From: JAWKTV01 sp041398905
GTDB lineage: Bacteria; Planctomycetota; Planctomycetia; Planctomycetales; Planctomycetaceae
NCBI GenBank assembly: GCA_041398905.1
Contig: JAWKTV010000009.1
Coordinates: 62,001-126,000, forward strand
Length of the DNA: 64,000 bases
Direction: 5' to 3'
In this document: positions 36,800 through 48,390 of the stretch, piece by piece
How the letters are laid out: each line of letters starts with the position of its first letter
Numbering within the stretch: position 1 is the first letter of the stretch
Notes under the pieces: model-generated
What the model was told of the DNA's origin: nothing
The model's database searches: none
The model's input: the letters and a program-made list of their open reading frames with translations, nothing else
Position numbers and translations under genes: made by a program

Positions 36800-39217
36800 T
36801 CATTCGGGGACTGGTGTGATGGTGGTGAGGGGCGGCAGGTCTTTCGAGGCTTCGATGGCGAGTATCGCATCGCGGACGGCCTGGGCCTTCTGGCGGCTGA
36901 GGGCCTTGGGGAAGTCGGGTTCACCCTGATCGAACTTCTTGGAGATTTCGCGCAGCTCCGGAATGACCGACTTGGCCTGGCCGCCGTAGCTGAGCAGGAT
37001 TTTCATCAATTCGGGAGTTCGCTTTTCGCTGGCCCAGGGGTTCTGCGAGGTGGTGTACTCGACGCAGGCGTCGATCCCTTCCGCGATATGGTGCCGCGCG
37101 AGCACCTTCAGTCCTTCCACTCGGATTTCGTCGGCGAACATCTCGCCGCTGGGGGCCGGATGCTGGCTCGCCTCAAGAATGGCGGGCAGCAGGGGCTTGA
37201 TCTCCTCGAACGAGAGCAATCGATAGACCGAGCCGATGCTGCCTCGCGCGCGACCGTCTTCGTTCTTCAGGCCGGCTTTCACGGCCTTGATCAGCAGTTC
37301 GCGATTGACGCGGTCCAAAGAGCGTTTGAGGAGGCCGGAGCGATTGTCGAACAGCGCGAAGCAGAGGTAACGCTGCTGCATGCCGCGCGGGTCTCTGACA
37401 GGGTCGACCTCGGCCAGCATCTCCAGGAGATGGGGGACGGTCTCGACCGCGGGGGTTCCGATCGCGGCCAGGGCCTCGGCCGCTTCAATTCTCAGCCACA
37501 GGTCATCGTGATCGAGGTTCTTCGTCAGCGCCGCCACGGCCGGTGCGCCACGGCCACGCAGATGAGCGAGCGCCTGGCAGGCACCGTAACGAGTGTCGAG
37601 ATCGGGAGCATCGAGCAACTGGATGAGTTCGCCCGTCGTGTCTTCTTTGCGACGGGCCAGTTCCATCGCGGCACGTTCGCGGACCACGATCGACCAACTG
37701 CTCAGCCGTTCGAGCAACTGCTGGCTGTTGAGCTGGGCATAGAAGCTGGTACGGTCGGCGTTGGTCCAGCCGCGGCCATCGTGCAGGATCGCCTCCGCCG
37801 CGGCGGCATCGAGCTGCGGCGTCACGCCGGGTCGTCGCCCGGTCAGCCGGAGCTTGTTGAGTGGCAGGGCATAGCCAATCAGGATGGCGCCTGTCGCATC
37901 CCACTTGTGATAGGAGTCGTGATCAGGCTCGGGGGGGCCTTGATGGGCGAAGCCGCCATCCCAGCGTCGGGCGAGGTCGAAATACCGACCACCGAACTCC
38001 CGCATCCACGCCCCCGTGGCGTGCGGTCCCGACTGGGCGACCCCTGGCAGCGGCAGAGGATGTTGAAGAAGTTTCCGGTGTGCCCGCAGTCGCGCTCGGA
38101 ACCGTGAGAGGCGAGGCTCATTCGCGAGAAATAGTCCGCTCCGGCGGTGTTGCCGAGTCGGTTGAACATCAACGCGGCGATCCCGCACTTGCCGTTGTCT
38201 TCGTGCGTCTCGATCCACGGGGCGTGGTCGCCATAGGGAATCGCACCCTTGCCGATATAGAACTCGAGCAGCCGCTCGCTGCGCTCGATGGCTCGGTCAA
38301 CAGCGGCTTCCTTGACCCCGGCTTCGCGGGCCAGGATCAGCGACATGGTCAGCGGGAGCCCCGGGGCGTTCATCATCCCGTACCCGCCCAAGCGACCATC
38401 GGGCAGCGCGAACCCGTGTCCCCACGAGCCCACCGCACTCTGCCCGAGCGCCGCCTCCAAAGAAAGTCGCTGCAACCCGGGCATCAACGATTGATCACCC
38501 GTCGCCAGTGTGTACTCGGAGAGCAACATGATGACATAGCCGTACCGCCAGGTCTGCATGCTGTTATCCGAAAAACCCGCCGCCCACTCGGCCTCGCGAC
38601 GAACCAGCGGGATGTACTCCGGGTTGCCGCTCGCCAGCAAAGCCAGCGTTCAGGCAACGGGTGATCGGCTCCTGCCGATCGTTTCCGGCGCGGATGCCAG
38701 CCGCGATCCGCTGGCAGCCCTGTTCCAGGATGCGGGCGGACTTCGAACAATCAAACGGAGCCGTGTCGCTGTAGCTCCCCAGCACGGGCAGCGTCAGCGT
38801 CACCGCGTCGGTCTGGCCCTTTTCGCCAGCGGATCAGACTAAGTCTGCCTTGGTTCTCATCCCGCTCGGCCTCGGTCAACGCCTGTCCCAGTTCGGTTCG
38901 GGGGTCGGCATCGAACAGCTTCCTCCGACCCCCAGGATCACGTCCCCCACTTCCAGCACTTCCGCGGCGGGTGACTGCGGCTCCACCTTCGTGATCTGGA
39001 TTTGCCGGGCCGCCGTGGTCGTCAGCTTCTCGCTGAACATCCACCCCCGCGCTCCTGTGGCCCCCAGATTCCAGTCATGGGTCGCTCCCGCTGGAATCGC
39101 GTCCCCATTAGTGAGATCGGGCACCGGCGTCGCCTGCCCACGATCCGCCGCGGGCAGCGTGCTCAGACAGAACAGGAGCGGCAGTCCGTAGAGGCAGGCG
39201 CGAGCGCGAAATGTCAT
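36800..39217 (-). CDS. Exported DUF6288-like protein with PDZ-like and HEAT-repeat regions (four frame breaks)
   Basis: Composite of about 805 residues. Signal peptide at the N terminus (CLYGLPLLFCLSTLPAAD). A PDZ-like segment follows (QITKVEPQSPAAEVLEVGDVILGVGG), then an alpha/alpha-toroid-like region (WAAGFSDNSMQTWRYGYVIM, GSWGHGFALPDGRLGGYGMM) and HEAT-like repeats at the C terminus (GACQALAHLRGRGAPAVAAL, IEAAEALAAIGTPAVETVP). Four frame changes are required, near 38925, 38820, 38648 and 38047, and each joins frames that continue the same domain. The architecture fits the DUF6288 family common in Planctomycetes and Verrucomicrobia. Function unknown; the family name is from memory of its domain layout. 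Confidence 0.75.
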
Positions 39218-39430
39218 GTTTGGAGCCAGTACTGATGTTATCAGGGAATGGACAGACTCGTTGTAGCCGGGCCAGCGAAGTGTGAACCTCGCCAGACCCG
39301 ATGTTCCGTAAAACGACGAATACGCCCGGGCGTGCGTTCGACGACTGGTTCGGGATTGTAGTCGGCTGCTGCGTTCACCGTCAGGGAAGCTGTGCGGGGG
39401 GACACACTCGGAGTCCCGGGCGGGTGCCGT

Positions 39431-40483
39431 TCACCTCCTTGTGGTCAACGCGGCGGCGGTGATTGCCGCGCCGATCATGCCTTCGCCGCGGGCGATGCCC
39501 CGCCATGCGATGTCGAACGCGGTGCCCTGGCTGGGGCTGGTGCGGACGATGGGCAGGCCCAGCGTGATGTTGACCGCCCGGTCGAAGCCGAGCAGCTTGA
39601 AGGCGATGTGGCCTTGATCGTGGTACATGGCGACGATCCCGTCGAACTCGTGATCGACGGCGGCACGATTGAACAGCGTGTCCGCCGGGTACGGGCCGCG
39701 GGCATCGATTCCCCGCTGTCGCGCCTCCTCCACCGCCGGCGCGATCACCGATGCCTCTTCGTCGCCGAACAGACCCGTTTCTCCCGCATGCGGATTGAGG
39801 GCACAGACCCCGATGCGGGGCGACTGGCAGCCAAGCTGTCGCACAAAGCCGTCAACGAGTTCGATGGTGCTGAGAATGTTCGCGGCGTCGAGCAGCCGCG
39901 GCACACTTGCGATCGACGTATGCAGCGTGGTGTGGGCGACGCTGAGCCCGTGCGGCTGCGTGATCCCCGCGCCCTGCGGAAGGAGCAGCATCATGGCGTG
40001 CCGGTCGACGCCGCAGCGCTCGGCGAGAATCTCCGTATGCCCGGGATGCGTGATGCCCGCCTGACGCAGGGCGAGCTTGTTGAGCGGCGCTGTGACGATC
40101 GCGTCGACGTCGCCCGCCAGCGCGGCGTCGATGGCGGCGACAAGGTACTCGAAGGCCGCCAGACCCGCGCGGCCATCTGGCTGTGCTGGGGGGACCTCCA
40201 TTACGTCGTCACCGCCGACTTGCCAGCAATCGAGCCAGATGTCGGGCCGATTGAGCCGGGCGCGATCGCGCGGCGGCGCGTCGTGCTCGACCACCTCGAC
40301 ATTCGCTCCCACCAGCCCCGCCGCCCGGCGGACGATGTCGGGGTGCCCCACCAGCAGCGGCGTCGCGACGGCACGGACCTGCGGATCGAGCGCCGCCCGC
40401 ACCGCGACCTCAGGCCCGACACCGGCGACGTCGCCAAGGGTGAGGGCGAGGAGCGGCCTGTGAGTTGGCAATGATGAGTTCAT
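39431..40483 (-). CDS. pdxA: 4-hydroxythreonine-4-phosphate dehydrogenase
   Basis: 350 residues. Step in the DXP-dependent pathway of pyridoxal 5'-phosphate synthesis. Signatures: LALTLGDVAGVGPEVAVRA, VTAPLNKLALRQAGITHPGHTE (substrate and metal site), ALNPHAGETGLFGDEE, DGIVAMYHDQGHIAFKLLGF and GLPIVRTSPSQGTAFDIA. The metal-binding histidines in these motifs are all present. The usual TMGDPAG motif reads TLGDVAG. No pdxJ nearby. Confidence 0.95.
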   Translation of the reverse strand: MNSSLPTHRPLLALTLGDVAGVGPEVAVRAALDPQVRAVATPLLVGHPDIVRRAAGLVGANVEVVEHDAPPRDRARLNRPDIWLDCWQVGGDDVMEVPPAQPDGRAGLAAFEYLVAAIDAALAGDVDAIVTAPLNKLALRQAGITHPGHTEILAERCGVDRHAMMLLLPQGAGITQPHGLSVAHTTLHTSIASVPRLLDAANILSTIELVDGFVRQLGCQSPRIGVCALNPHAGETGLFGDEEASVIAPAVEEARQRGIDARGPYPADTLFNRAAVDHEFDGIVAMYHDQGHIAFKLLGFDRAVNITLGLPIVRTSPSQGTAFDIAWRGIARGEGMIGAAITAAALTTRR

Positions 40484-40606
40484 CGAAAGCGAGGTTGTGA
40501 TCGACTGCGGATCATGCTGGTGGATGCTCGGGAGTCCAGGCGGGCCGGGACAGGTTCGGTCCAGTCTCCAGTTTCATGCACGGCGACGGCCGCGTCTGTC
40601 GTCGGG

Positions 40607-43600
40607 TCACATCCCTGCTGGCGGTTCCACGGCCGGGGGCGGCGATTGACCCAGGAACTCGACGGTGGGGGAAGTCAGCTCGGCTCGCCAGCCCCCGATG
40701 GCCAGCGCCGCCGTCCAGTTGACATCCGGCGGCACGGGCGTCGATGCGGCGACGTTTCCGTCGATCAGCACTCGCAGCTTGCCGCCGCGAACCTCGCACG
40801 CCAGCATCCGTGACAATTGACCGTCCGGCGACCACTCCACCCGCGGGGTAAGCGGCGCTGCCCCCTCGGAGGATTCGATCCAGACGAGATTGCGTCCGTC
40901 GACCGAGGTAATCAGGCAGTTGTAATCGGGGTGACCCGGTGCGATGAAGGTCACTTTGGCGTATCCCGCGCTGGTCGGAATGCTCAGGCCCGTGCGGATG
41001 CGAAGGTTGTTTCCGTGCACTTGCGGAAAGTCGTGCCAGAACTGGTGCCGACGATGACTCACATCGATGACCGCATTCTCTCCCTTGACCGTGAGGTCGT
41101 CCCAACTCCCGTCAGCGACATGCTCACGGGCAAGCATCGGGATGAGCGACTGGGACCGCATCACCGCCGCATCACTTGGCAGCGGCTGCTGCTCATCGGC
41201 GACGACCCATGTCGCCCCGACAATCTTGCCATCGTGCCCGTGGCCGCTCCGGTCATGCAGGATGTCACCCGAACCTTCGGTGAAGTCGTACAGGGCAATC
41301 GTGTCGGCGTCGGGGTCAAAGCGAGTCGCCGGCGTAAAGCCCTCGGTATACCTGACGGACCTTGAAATTCTGGCTTCGTCAATCGTCCCTTTGAACGCCC
41401 AGTGATCTTTGAACGGACTGCCGCCGATCGTCAACTTGCTCTGCGAGGTGACTTCCGCGAGCGACCCGACGGGAATCTCACCTTGCTTTTGACCGTTGAC
41501 GAACAGCGCCCAGTGAGTGCCCCCCCGGACCACGGCGAAGTGCGTTCTCTGGAACGATTTCCCGCCGGCCTCCAGACCCACGATGTGTTCGCCGGAACTC
41601 CCGGTAAAGGCCAACTGCCAGACTGATCGCTTCTCCGGGCCAAACGCGATTCCAAACCCGTCGCGGTCACTTTCGTTCGTGACGAGTTTGCCATGCATTC
41701 TGCCCTTGATACCTGGGATGTGCGTGGCCCAAAACTCCATTGTCAGTGGTGATGAACCATCGTCGACGATCGGTGTTTCGACATATGCCAGGCCAGTTTC
41801 ATTGCTGGCGAACTCCAACGCCGAGTCGACCGTCGGATTCGTCAGGCCCGGATGCACTCCTTGCGCATTCCACTTCGCCCCGATGATCTCACCATGATGC
41901 CCGTTCCCGCTGCCATCATGCAGCGTGTTCCCGTTATTCAAGTCGAAGCGATACAGGGCGAGGGTGTGTTGATCGGCGGGCAACTGTGCGTCTGGAGTGA
42001 AGTCGCGGCTGTATCGGGCGATGTTTGATACACGGACCTGTGAGATATCGCCTTTGAAGAACTCTCGTTGATTGCTCGTCGTCCCGATGAACAAGCCAAG
42101 CGTTGGTGGAATAACCTGATAAGCGTAATTGCCTGGCAAGACTTGATTGGCCGACTCAGGCGGTCGGTTTTGTCGCCGCCCGTTGACATACAATGCGATC
42201 GATGATTCCTCGACAACGAGCGCAAGGTGCGTCATTTGTTCGCCCGAATCGATGGCCTGATCCGCGACTGCGACGACCACCTCCTGTTGAGGCGTGTAGA
42301 TTCCGCCGGTCCAATGGGTTCGGTTCTGTTCCAGCCAGATCCCTGCCCAGTCCAGGACGTATTGGCGATGCGTCGACTGGCTGTCGGCGCGGACATAGGC
42401 TTCGATCGTGACCGGTAAGCTTCGCTCAGCGTTGAGCGTCGGAATCTTGACCTGATCGTCCGCACCATCGAAGTGCAGGCCAGTCTTGGCTGCTAACGGA
42501 GTCGCCCGCTGAGGCTGCGCGCAGCGGCGACCATGTCGCCCCGGTGATTTTCCCATCGTGCCCATTCCCGCTGCGGTCGTGCAACACGTCGCCCGAGCCT
42601 TCCGTGAAGTCGTACAGGGCGACCGTGTCGGCGTCCACGGCGAACGTATCTGGAACGCCGATCGTCGCGGGCACATGCGTTCCGCGACTCAGCTTGAAGG
42701 CGTGCAATGTTCCAGTCCATCCGCGATCTCTCTCGGTGGGCTCCCCCCCCATCTGAAAGAATGCGGGAACCTCTCTGGGTCCCTTGGTGAACGCCGCTCC
42801 CTGCAGCGGAGTCGGTTCGCCGTCGATCCACAACACGGGCTGCCCATTCGGCCAGATCATGGTGAGTCGCCGCCGCTGATTACCCGGAGGGACTTCCACA
42901 AATCGCAGCATCGCGTTCTGTCCATCCTGGTGGAACAGATGAAACCGCGAGAAGGTGGACGTTCGTTCGATCAGCAGATGCCGAATGATGCGGTCCTGCC
43001 CTTCCCCTTTGTCGATCGCGAGCAGCATCTCCCACGGGGTCGACGAATCGGCCAGCCCGCTGACGATCATATCCACCGTGTGCTCACCAGCGTCGAGCAT
43101 TTCGAGGGGGAGTGAAAGCGTTGACTGACCATCGAACCGGAGGGCCGCTGTCGCTCCGTCTTCTGGAACCGACGCTCCCGGCGTCTGGGGGGCATTCGCC
43201 GATAACGCCCCCGCAGGCAGCGACACCCACTTCGCGCCGTGTATCTTTCCATCGTGCCCATGCCCGCTGCGGTCATGCAGCACGTCGCCCGAACCCTCGG
43301 TGAAGTCGTACAGCGCAATCGTGTCGGCGTCGGGTGTGAGGCTCAGGTTGGTTTCTATGTCCCGCTCGTATCGGGGCGTGCCAGAAATACGAACTCCGTA
43401 GAGCCGCCCCTGGAACATCTCTTCACTCACTTGAGTGCCGTCGTAGGTTCCGATTCCCACAATCCCGCGACCGAGCCGACATGCGCCCGCATCCCTGTTG
43501 ATGCCGGCGATCTTCCCGTCGATGTACACCAGGAGCCGATCTCCCGCATGCACGCCGGCAATATGGACCGGCCGGCCCAACGGGAACTGCGAGTTGGACA

Positions 43601-46600
43601 ATGCGACGACCGGGGGCGAATCATCCCCGGTCCTGACGGAAAACACCGGCTGTTGCCCCTTGATTTTCAGACTGGCTCCGAAGGCCCGCAGTACAACGAC
43701 TTCCCGACCGGTGTACGGTGATCGATGGAGAGCACCGCTTCAAACGTCAATCGGTTCCCCGCAGGAACTTGAAGCCGCGAAATCTCGATGCGATCGTCCA
43801 CACCATCAAACATGAGACCACTCATCGCAGCGGGCGAATCGAGAGCATCCTCGCTCGCGGTCGCAGACACCCACGCCGCCCCGACGATCTTCCCGTCGTG
43901 CCCGTGGCCGCTGACGTCCTTGAGCACGTCGCCGCCGCCTTGGGAGAAGTCGTAGAGTACTTCCGTCGAGGCATCGGCGGACAAGGCGGCCGGTGGCGAA
44001 AAGTCGGACTCGTACAGTCTGCCGCGACTCAGTTTGAAGCCGTGGATCGTTCCAATGAGTCCCCCCAGTACGTTTCCATCCTTCACACCTTGTGTTCCCA
44101 GCAACAGGCCATCAGCTAACTGCGAATTCGGATGTATGGGGAACACCCGCGTTTCCGAATAGCGGCGCCCCTCCAGGAAGAAATTGAGTTCGCCAGCCTC
44201 CCAGGTCATCGCCACATGCAACGGGCGACCCGCTGATTGCGAAATCAATCGCATCGTCCACTCGCCGGTCGTGACCTGCTCTCCATTCCAGTATACGTTC
44301 GATGTCCAAATCCCTCGCCAAGGCTGGTTGGTGTAGTACTGAATTCCACCCACATCGCCGACATGGCCAACAACGACCCCGTAGCCTTCGTCGTTCTTCA
44401 GCAAATCCAGCGTGACCACCGCCTCCATCGTGAAGGGCGTGCTCGCGGACAACTCCAGAGATGGCGTCGTGACATAACTGTCGCCATCAAAACGCAGTCC
44501 CGGCAACGCGACCCGTTCCGCAAGTGAGCGAATCCGGATCTCCCGAAACTCGACGGCCGTACGGTTGCACTGCAAACCGATCCGGCCCGGCGACGTGACC
44601 TGCTTTCCCTGCGCGGCGACCACTTGATCGATCGCCGACTGGGGGATCTCACTCCAGAGCAGGTCGTCGATCCAGACTTTGACTCCCGTGCTCCGGACTT
44701 CGATGCGGACATCATGCCATTCGTTGGGGGCGAGTGCTCGATCCACCGAGCGCGGGGCGACGTCGTAGATCGCCCCCGTCAGACGGTTCGGCAGCTTGTC
44801 GAATTCCGGAGCCGTCGCATCGTCGCAGAGTTGAATTTCGAGCCCTGCCGTAAAGTCGCCCGAATCGTCGGTGCGGATGTAGACCCCGCTGTTTCCCCCT
44901 GCTGGCAACTTCACCTTAAACGCCAACTCGTATTCATCGTAGCTGCTGTCGGTGAGCAGCAGGTTGCTCTGGGGACCGACAGGAGCGAGGCTGCCATCCT
45001 TGACCTGCCAAGTCCCCTCGCCGCGCGTGTGCCAACCTTCGAGGTCGTTGTCGCGGAGCAGGTTCGTCCACGCCGACTCGACAGCGGAGCCGGCCTGATC
45101 GGCCGTGGTCCACATGGGGATGTTCCCCCACGACTGCGGAACGAGCTTTGCGTGATGCCCGTTGCCGGACGCGTCGCGGACGATCTCTCCCTCCCCTTCG
45201 TCGAAGTGGTAGAGCGCGAGCGTGTCAGCATCGTCGGCCAGTCGTCGTTCGGGAGTGAAGTCGAAACCGTACCGCGCGGAACTGGAGATACGAACTTCGT
45301 CGATCTCACCTCGGAAGCGGGCCGCGCCCGCGTCGGGGCCGTCGCCCACCCAGAAGTTAGGGAGCGCGGTGTCGTGGTTATGCAACGGCTCGCTGAGAAA
45401 CTGCGAAATCCGCCCCTTCCCATTCACGAACAGCTTCAGGCTCGTCGCATCCAGAGTGGCCGCGACATGCATCCAGCCCGGTGGCTCAGGCCGGCTTTCG
45501 GCATAGATGACGTGATACTGATTCGACTTTGTTCCCGTGATCACTCGCCAGCGGCTTTCGCCGGTCTCGAAAGTGACCTGCAGTAACGGATGAAAAATGA
45601 CATGCAGCAACTGATTCGGAGGCAACTCTTCGTCGATTCGGATCCAGGCTTCGGCGGTCAGCGGGTGAGAGCCGTCGTAGGTCAAGTTCGCCGGGAGCTG
45701 GAAGCCGGCGGTATCCTGAGTGAACTTCAGCGCGTAGTCGGGGCCCGTGTCGCTGGCTTGATGTTGATCGCCGGCCGCCAGGGATTGACCGGCAGTTGCG
45801 GTGCCGTTGGACCGGGGATTCGTTGCGTCGGGGTTCGTTACAGCGACGTTGGCGGGCGGCGCGCCTTCAACAGCGGGGGGGGCCTCGTCGCGTCCTCGGA
45901 ACAGGACCACCGCCAGCAACGCGACGACCGACAGGGCGGCCCCTAACTGCACACGGCGATCCTGCCACCACGCGCGGGCCGAGTCACTCGCCAGCACGCG
46001 CGACGACGGAGTTGACTTCGTCCCCGCGCCGGGCCTGGGCAGCTTCGTCAGCGTCTGCGGGTCGGTGGGGACGTCGCTGTCACTGGCGTTGATCGTCTTC
46101 TCGAACGGATCAGCGACTTGCAGCGGTGCGGTGATGGTCGCTGGCGACGCCGTGGGGGATGAGATCGTCGCCTCCCCTCCAGCCGGGCCGGTGTCGAGCT
46201 TCGCGAGGAATTGGTTGAGTCGGCTGTCTTCGCTCGGGCCGACGGTCATGCTCGGCACCGCGGCGTCACCCCGCTGGCAGGCTTCGAGCGCGGCGATCAC
46301 TTCCGTCATTGACTGGTAACGGTCCTCCGCTTTCTTGGCGACCATCTTGCGGAAGATGGCGTCGAGGGCCGTCCACTTGATGATGGTCGAGTTTGCGGGA
46401 ACGTCCGACGGGATCAGCGAAGGAATCGACGACTCGCGATGGGCGAGCAGCCGGGCCATTAGTGAATCGCCCTCGTAGGCCGGGCAGGCCTTAATCAGGT
46501 ACCACAGCGTGATGCCCAGGGAGTAGATGTCGCTGCGGGCGTCGGCGTGCTTGGTGCTGAGGGCCTGCTCGGGGGCCATGTAATCAACGGTCCCCATCAC

Positions 46601-47305
46601 CGCGCCGGTGCTGGTCAGCTCGGCCTTGCCGGCGGTCTCGCCCTCAATGCGGGCGAGACCCATATCGAGGATCTTGACCACCCCCTCACGGTCGAGCAGC
46701 AGGTTGGCTGGCTTGATGTCGCGGTGGATGACCCCCTGCTTGTGGGCGTACTCCAGCCCCCTCGCCGCCTGGAGAATGCACTGGATCGCCTGCTCGATCG
46801 GCAACGGGCCTTTCTTCTTCACCAGCGACGACAGGTCGGTCCCCTCGACATACTCCATGACAAGGAAGGATGTCTTGTTCGCCTCATCGGCGTCGAACGC
46901 GGCCACGATGTTCGGGTGCGTCAGCTTCGCCGCCGCCTCGACCTCCCGATGGAACCGCGCCACCAGGGCCGCGTCCTTCGTGACACTGGGCGACAGCACC
47001 TTGAGCGCGACGATCCGCTTCATCCGCTTGTGCTGGGCCTTGAGAACCAGCCCCATGCCGCCCTGGCCCAACTTGTCCAGCAAGACATAGTTCCCCAGCA
47101 CCAGCGACTTCCCCTTCCCGGAGAAGCACTGCTGAGCCTGGAAGGCGGTCAGCTTCTTCTGCTGCACCAGCAGTCGCGCGAACTGTTCCGCATCCCGAGG
47201 CCGCTCGGCAGCAGGCAAACCTTCCACGACCGCCGAGATGTCCTGCGAGGACATCAGGCTGGAACTGGCCAGTTGGTCGATGAATTGCTGCAGTGACAAG
47301 GCCAC
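40607..47305 (-). CDS. Giant membrane Ser/Thr kinase with DUF1080 and six LamG-like modules (two frame breaks)
   Basis: Composite of about 2,230 residues. The GTG at 47305 is the likely start. The cytoplasmic part is a Hanks-type kinase with GQGGMG, the catalytic Lys, HRDIKPANLL (around residues 194-203), a DMG in place of DFG, and an APE motif. A membrane segment (LGAALSVVALLAVVLF) follows. The exported half holds a LamG/concanavalin-like module, a DUF1080-like domain (LEGWHTRGEGTWQVKDGSL, NSGVYIRTDDSGDF), then five more LamG-like modules, each ending in a signature like ALYDFTEGSGD/LHDRSGHGHDGKI. Frame breaks near 43672 (one missing base; SLKIKGQQPVFSV restored) and 42515 split it into three frames. 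It could sense or bind surface glycans and signal inward; this is inferred. Confidence 0.82.
41215..45235 (-). repeat. Six imperfect copies of the LamG-module end motif
   Basis: The coding sequence for a motif like DADTIALYDFTEGSGDVLHD plus its continuation recurs at about 45125-45235, 43868-43965, 43225-43335, 42535-42645, 41875-41985 and 41215-41325. The copies at 41229-41311, 42553-42635 and 43249-43331 are strikingly similar at base level: by eye 75 of 83 bases match between the first and third, and 74 of 83 between the second and third. The other three are clearly diverged. Spacing is about 0.65-1.2 kb, that is, one module. Confidence 0.8.
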
Positions 47306-47559
47306 GCGGCGAACCTGCGGACAACGCGACAAGGCCCGATGGCGACAGTTCGACACCAGGCGGCTTCGCTGACAGAGTCTCGCAACTCGCCCCGGTGGCT
47401 GTCCAGTTTCTCACCACCGAATTCGGCGAAGTCCGTGCATCGCGAACGGCCGGCCCGGGCGTCCCGTTACTCCAACGCGACCCCAGTTTTCGGACGGGCC
47501 GGCATGGCGTGACGCCCCTTGCGGCAGCCTGTGAAAGAACGCGCATCGCAGCCCTGCAC
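47306..47559. other. Spacer upstream of the kinase gene
   Basis: 254 bases between the kinase start and the DUF1295 stop. No gene, promoter or terminator that I can support. Confidence 0.4.
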
Positions 47560-48384
47560 TCACGGCCGCGTGGGCGGGCCGGGGAAGAAGGCGTTGGTGC
47601 GGCGGACGTAGTCCTCGTAGCCGCGCTTCTCGGTTCGCAACGACGACTCCAGCAGCGTGACGCCTGAGACTCGCATCAGCAGCACCGACATCAACAGCGG
47701 GCTGACGATCGTCCAGTGCGCGGTCCCCCAGGCATCCGCCAATAGAAACAACCCCCACCACACACAGAAGTCACCGAAGTAGTTGGGATGACGTGTATAC
47801 CGCCACAACCCCCGATCACACACCGCTCCTTTGTGTGCGGGGTTTCGTTTGAATCGAAGGAGTTGCCAGTCCCCGACCGTTTCAAACGTCACGCCCACGC
47901 CCCACAACAGCAGCCCGGCGAGGTGACCGATCGACCAGCTCGGCTCGGTCCGCGCGATGCCTACCTGCAGCGGCAGCGAAACCACGAGCATGATGACCCC
48001 TTGCAGCAGGAACACGATATACAGGCTCCGCCACCAGAAGCTGTCGGGCCGCTTCGCCCGCATCGCGGCGTACCGTTTGTCCTCGGCTTGCCCGTGATTG
48101 CGGTAGGCCAGATAGCCGCTGAGCCGCAGGCCCCAGATGGTCGTTGCGACGGGAAGCACCCAGTGCTGCGGCCGCAAGTCGCCCGGTCTCTGCCCGGTCC
48201 AGTACAGCGACGTCCACGCCACCAGCACGAAGCCCAGACCCCAGCCGATATCGACGATGGCAACGTTCCGCAATCGAACGCTGACCGCCCAGAAGAGCAG
48301 CATCCAGCCGAGCACGACCCCCGCGTTCAACAGCAGCAGCGAGTCGAGTCGATCAACAGGCGGACCATCGCTGGCGATGAGCAT
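47560..48384 (-). CDS. DUF1295 family membrane protein (isoprenylcysteine methyltransferase/steroid reductase-like)
   Basis: 274 residues with about six membrane segments. The C-terminal motif GLWRYTRHPNYFGDFCVWW and the following GVTLLESSLRTEKRGYEDYV define the DUF1295/steroid 5-alpha-reductase-like fold. It starts six bases after the stop of the cyclopropane-synthase-like gene, so it is the last gene of the five-gene lipid cluster. The reaction is not known: reduction or modification of a membrane lipid is likely. Confidence 0.88.
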   Translation of the reverse strand: MLIASDGPPVDRLDSLLLLNAGVVLGWMLLFWAVSVRLRNVAIVDIGWGLGFVLVAWTSLYWTGQRPGDLRPQHWVLPVATTIWGLRLSGYLAYRNHGQAEDKRYAAMRAKRPDSFWWRSLYIVFLLQGVIMLVVSLPLQVGIARTEPSWSIGHLAGLLLWGVGVTFETVGDWQLLRFKRNPAHKGAVCDRGLWRYTRHPNYFGDFCVWWGLFLLADAWGTAHWTIVSPLLMSVLLMRVSGVTLLESSLRTEKRGYEDYVRRTNAFFPGPPTRP

Positions 48385-48390
48385 TTCAGT

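Noticed and set aside
41215..45235. CRISPR-like or mobile-element repeats
   Set aside because: The repeats are in frame, variable in length, and encode LamG module ends.
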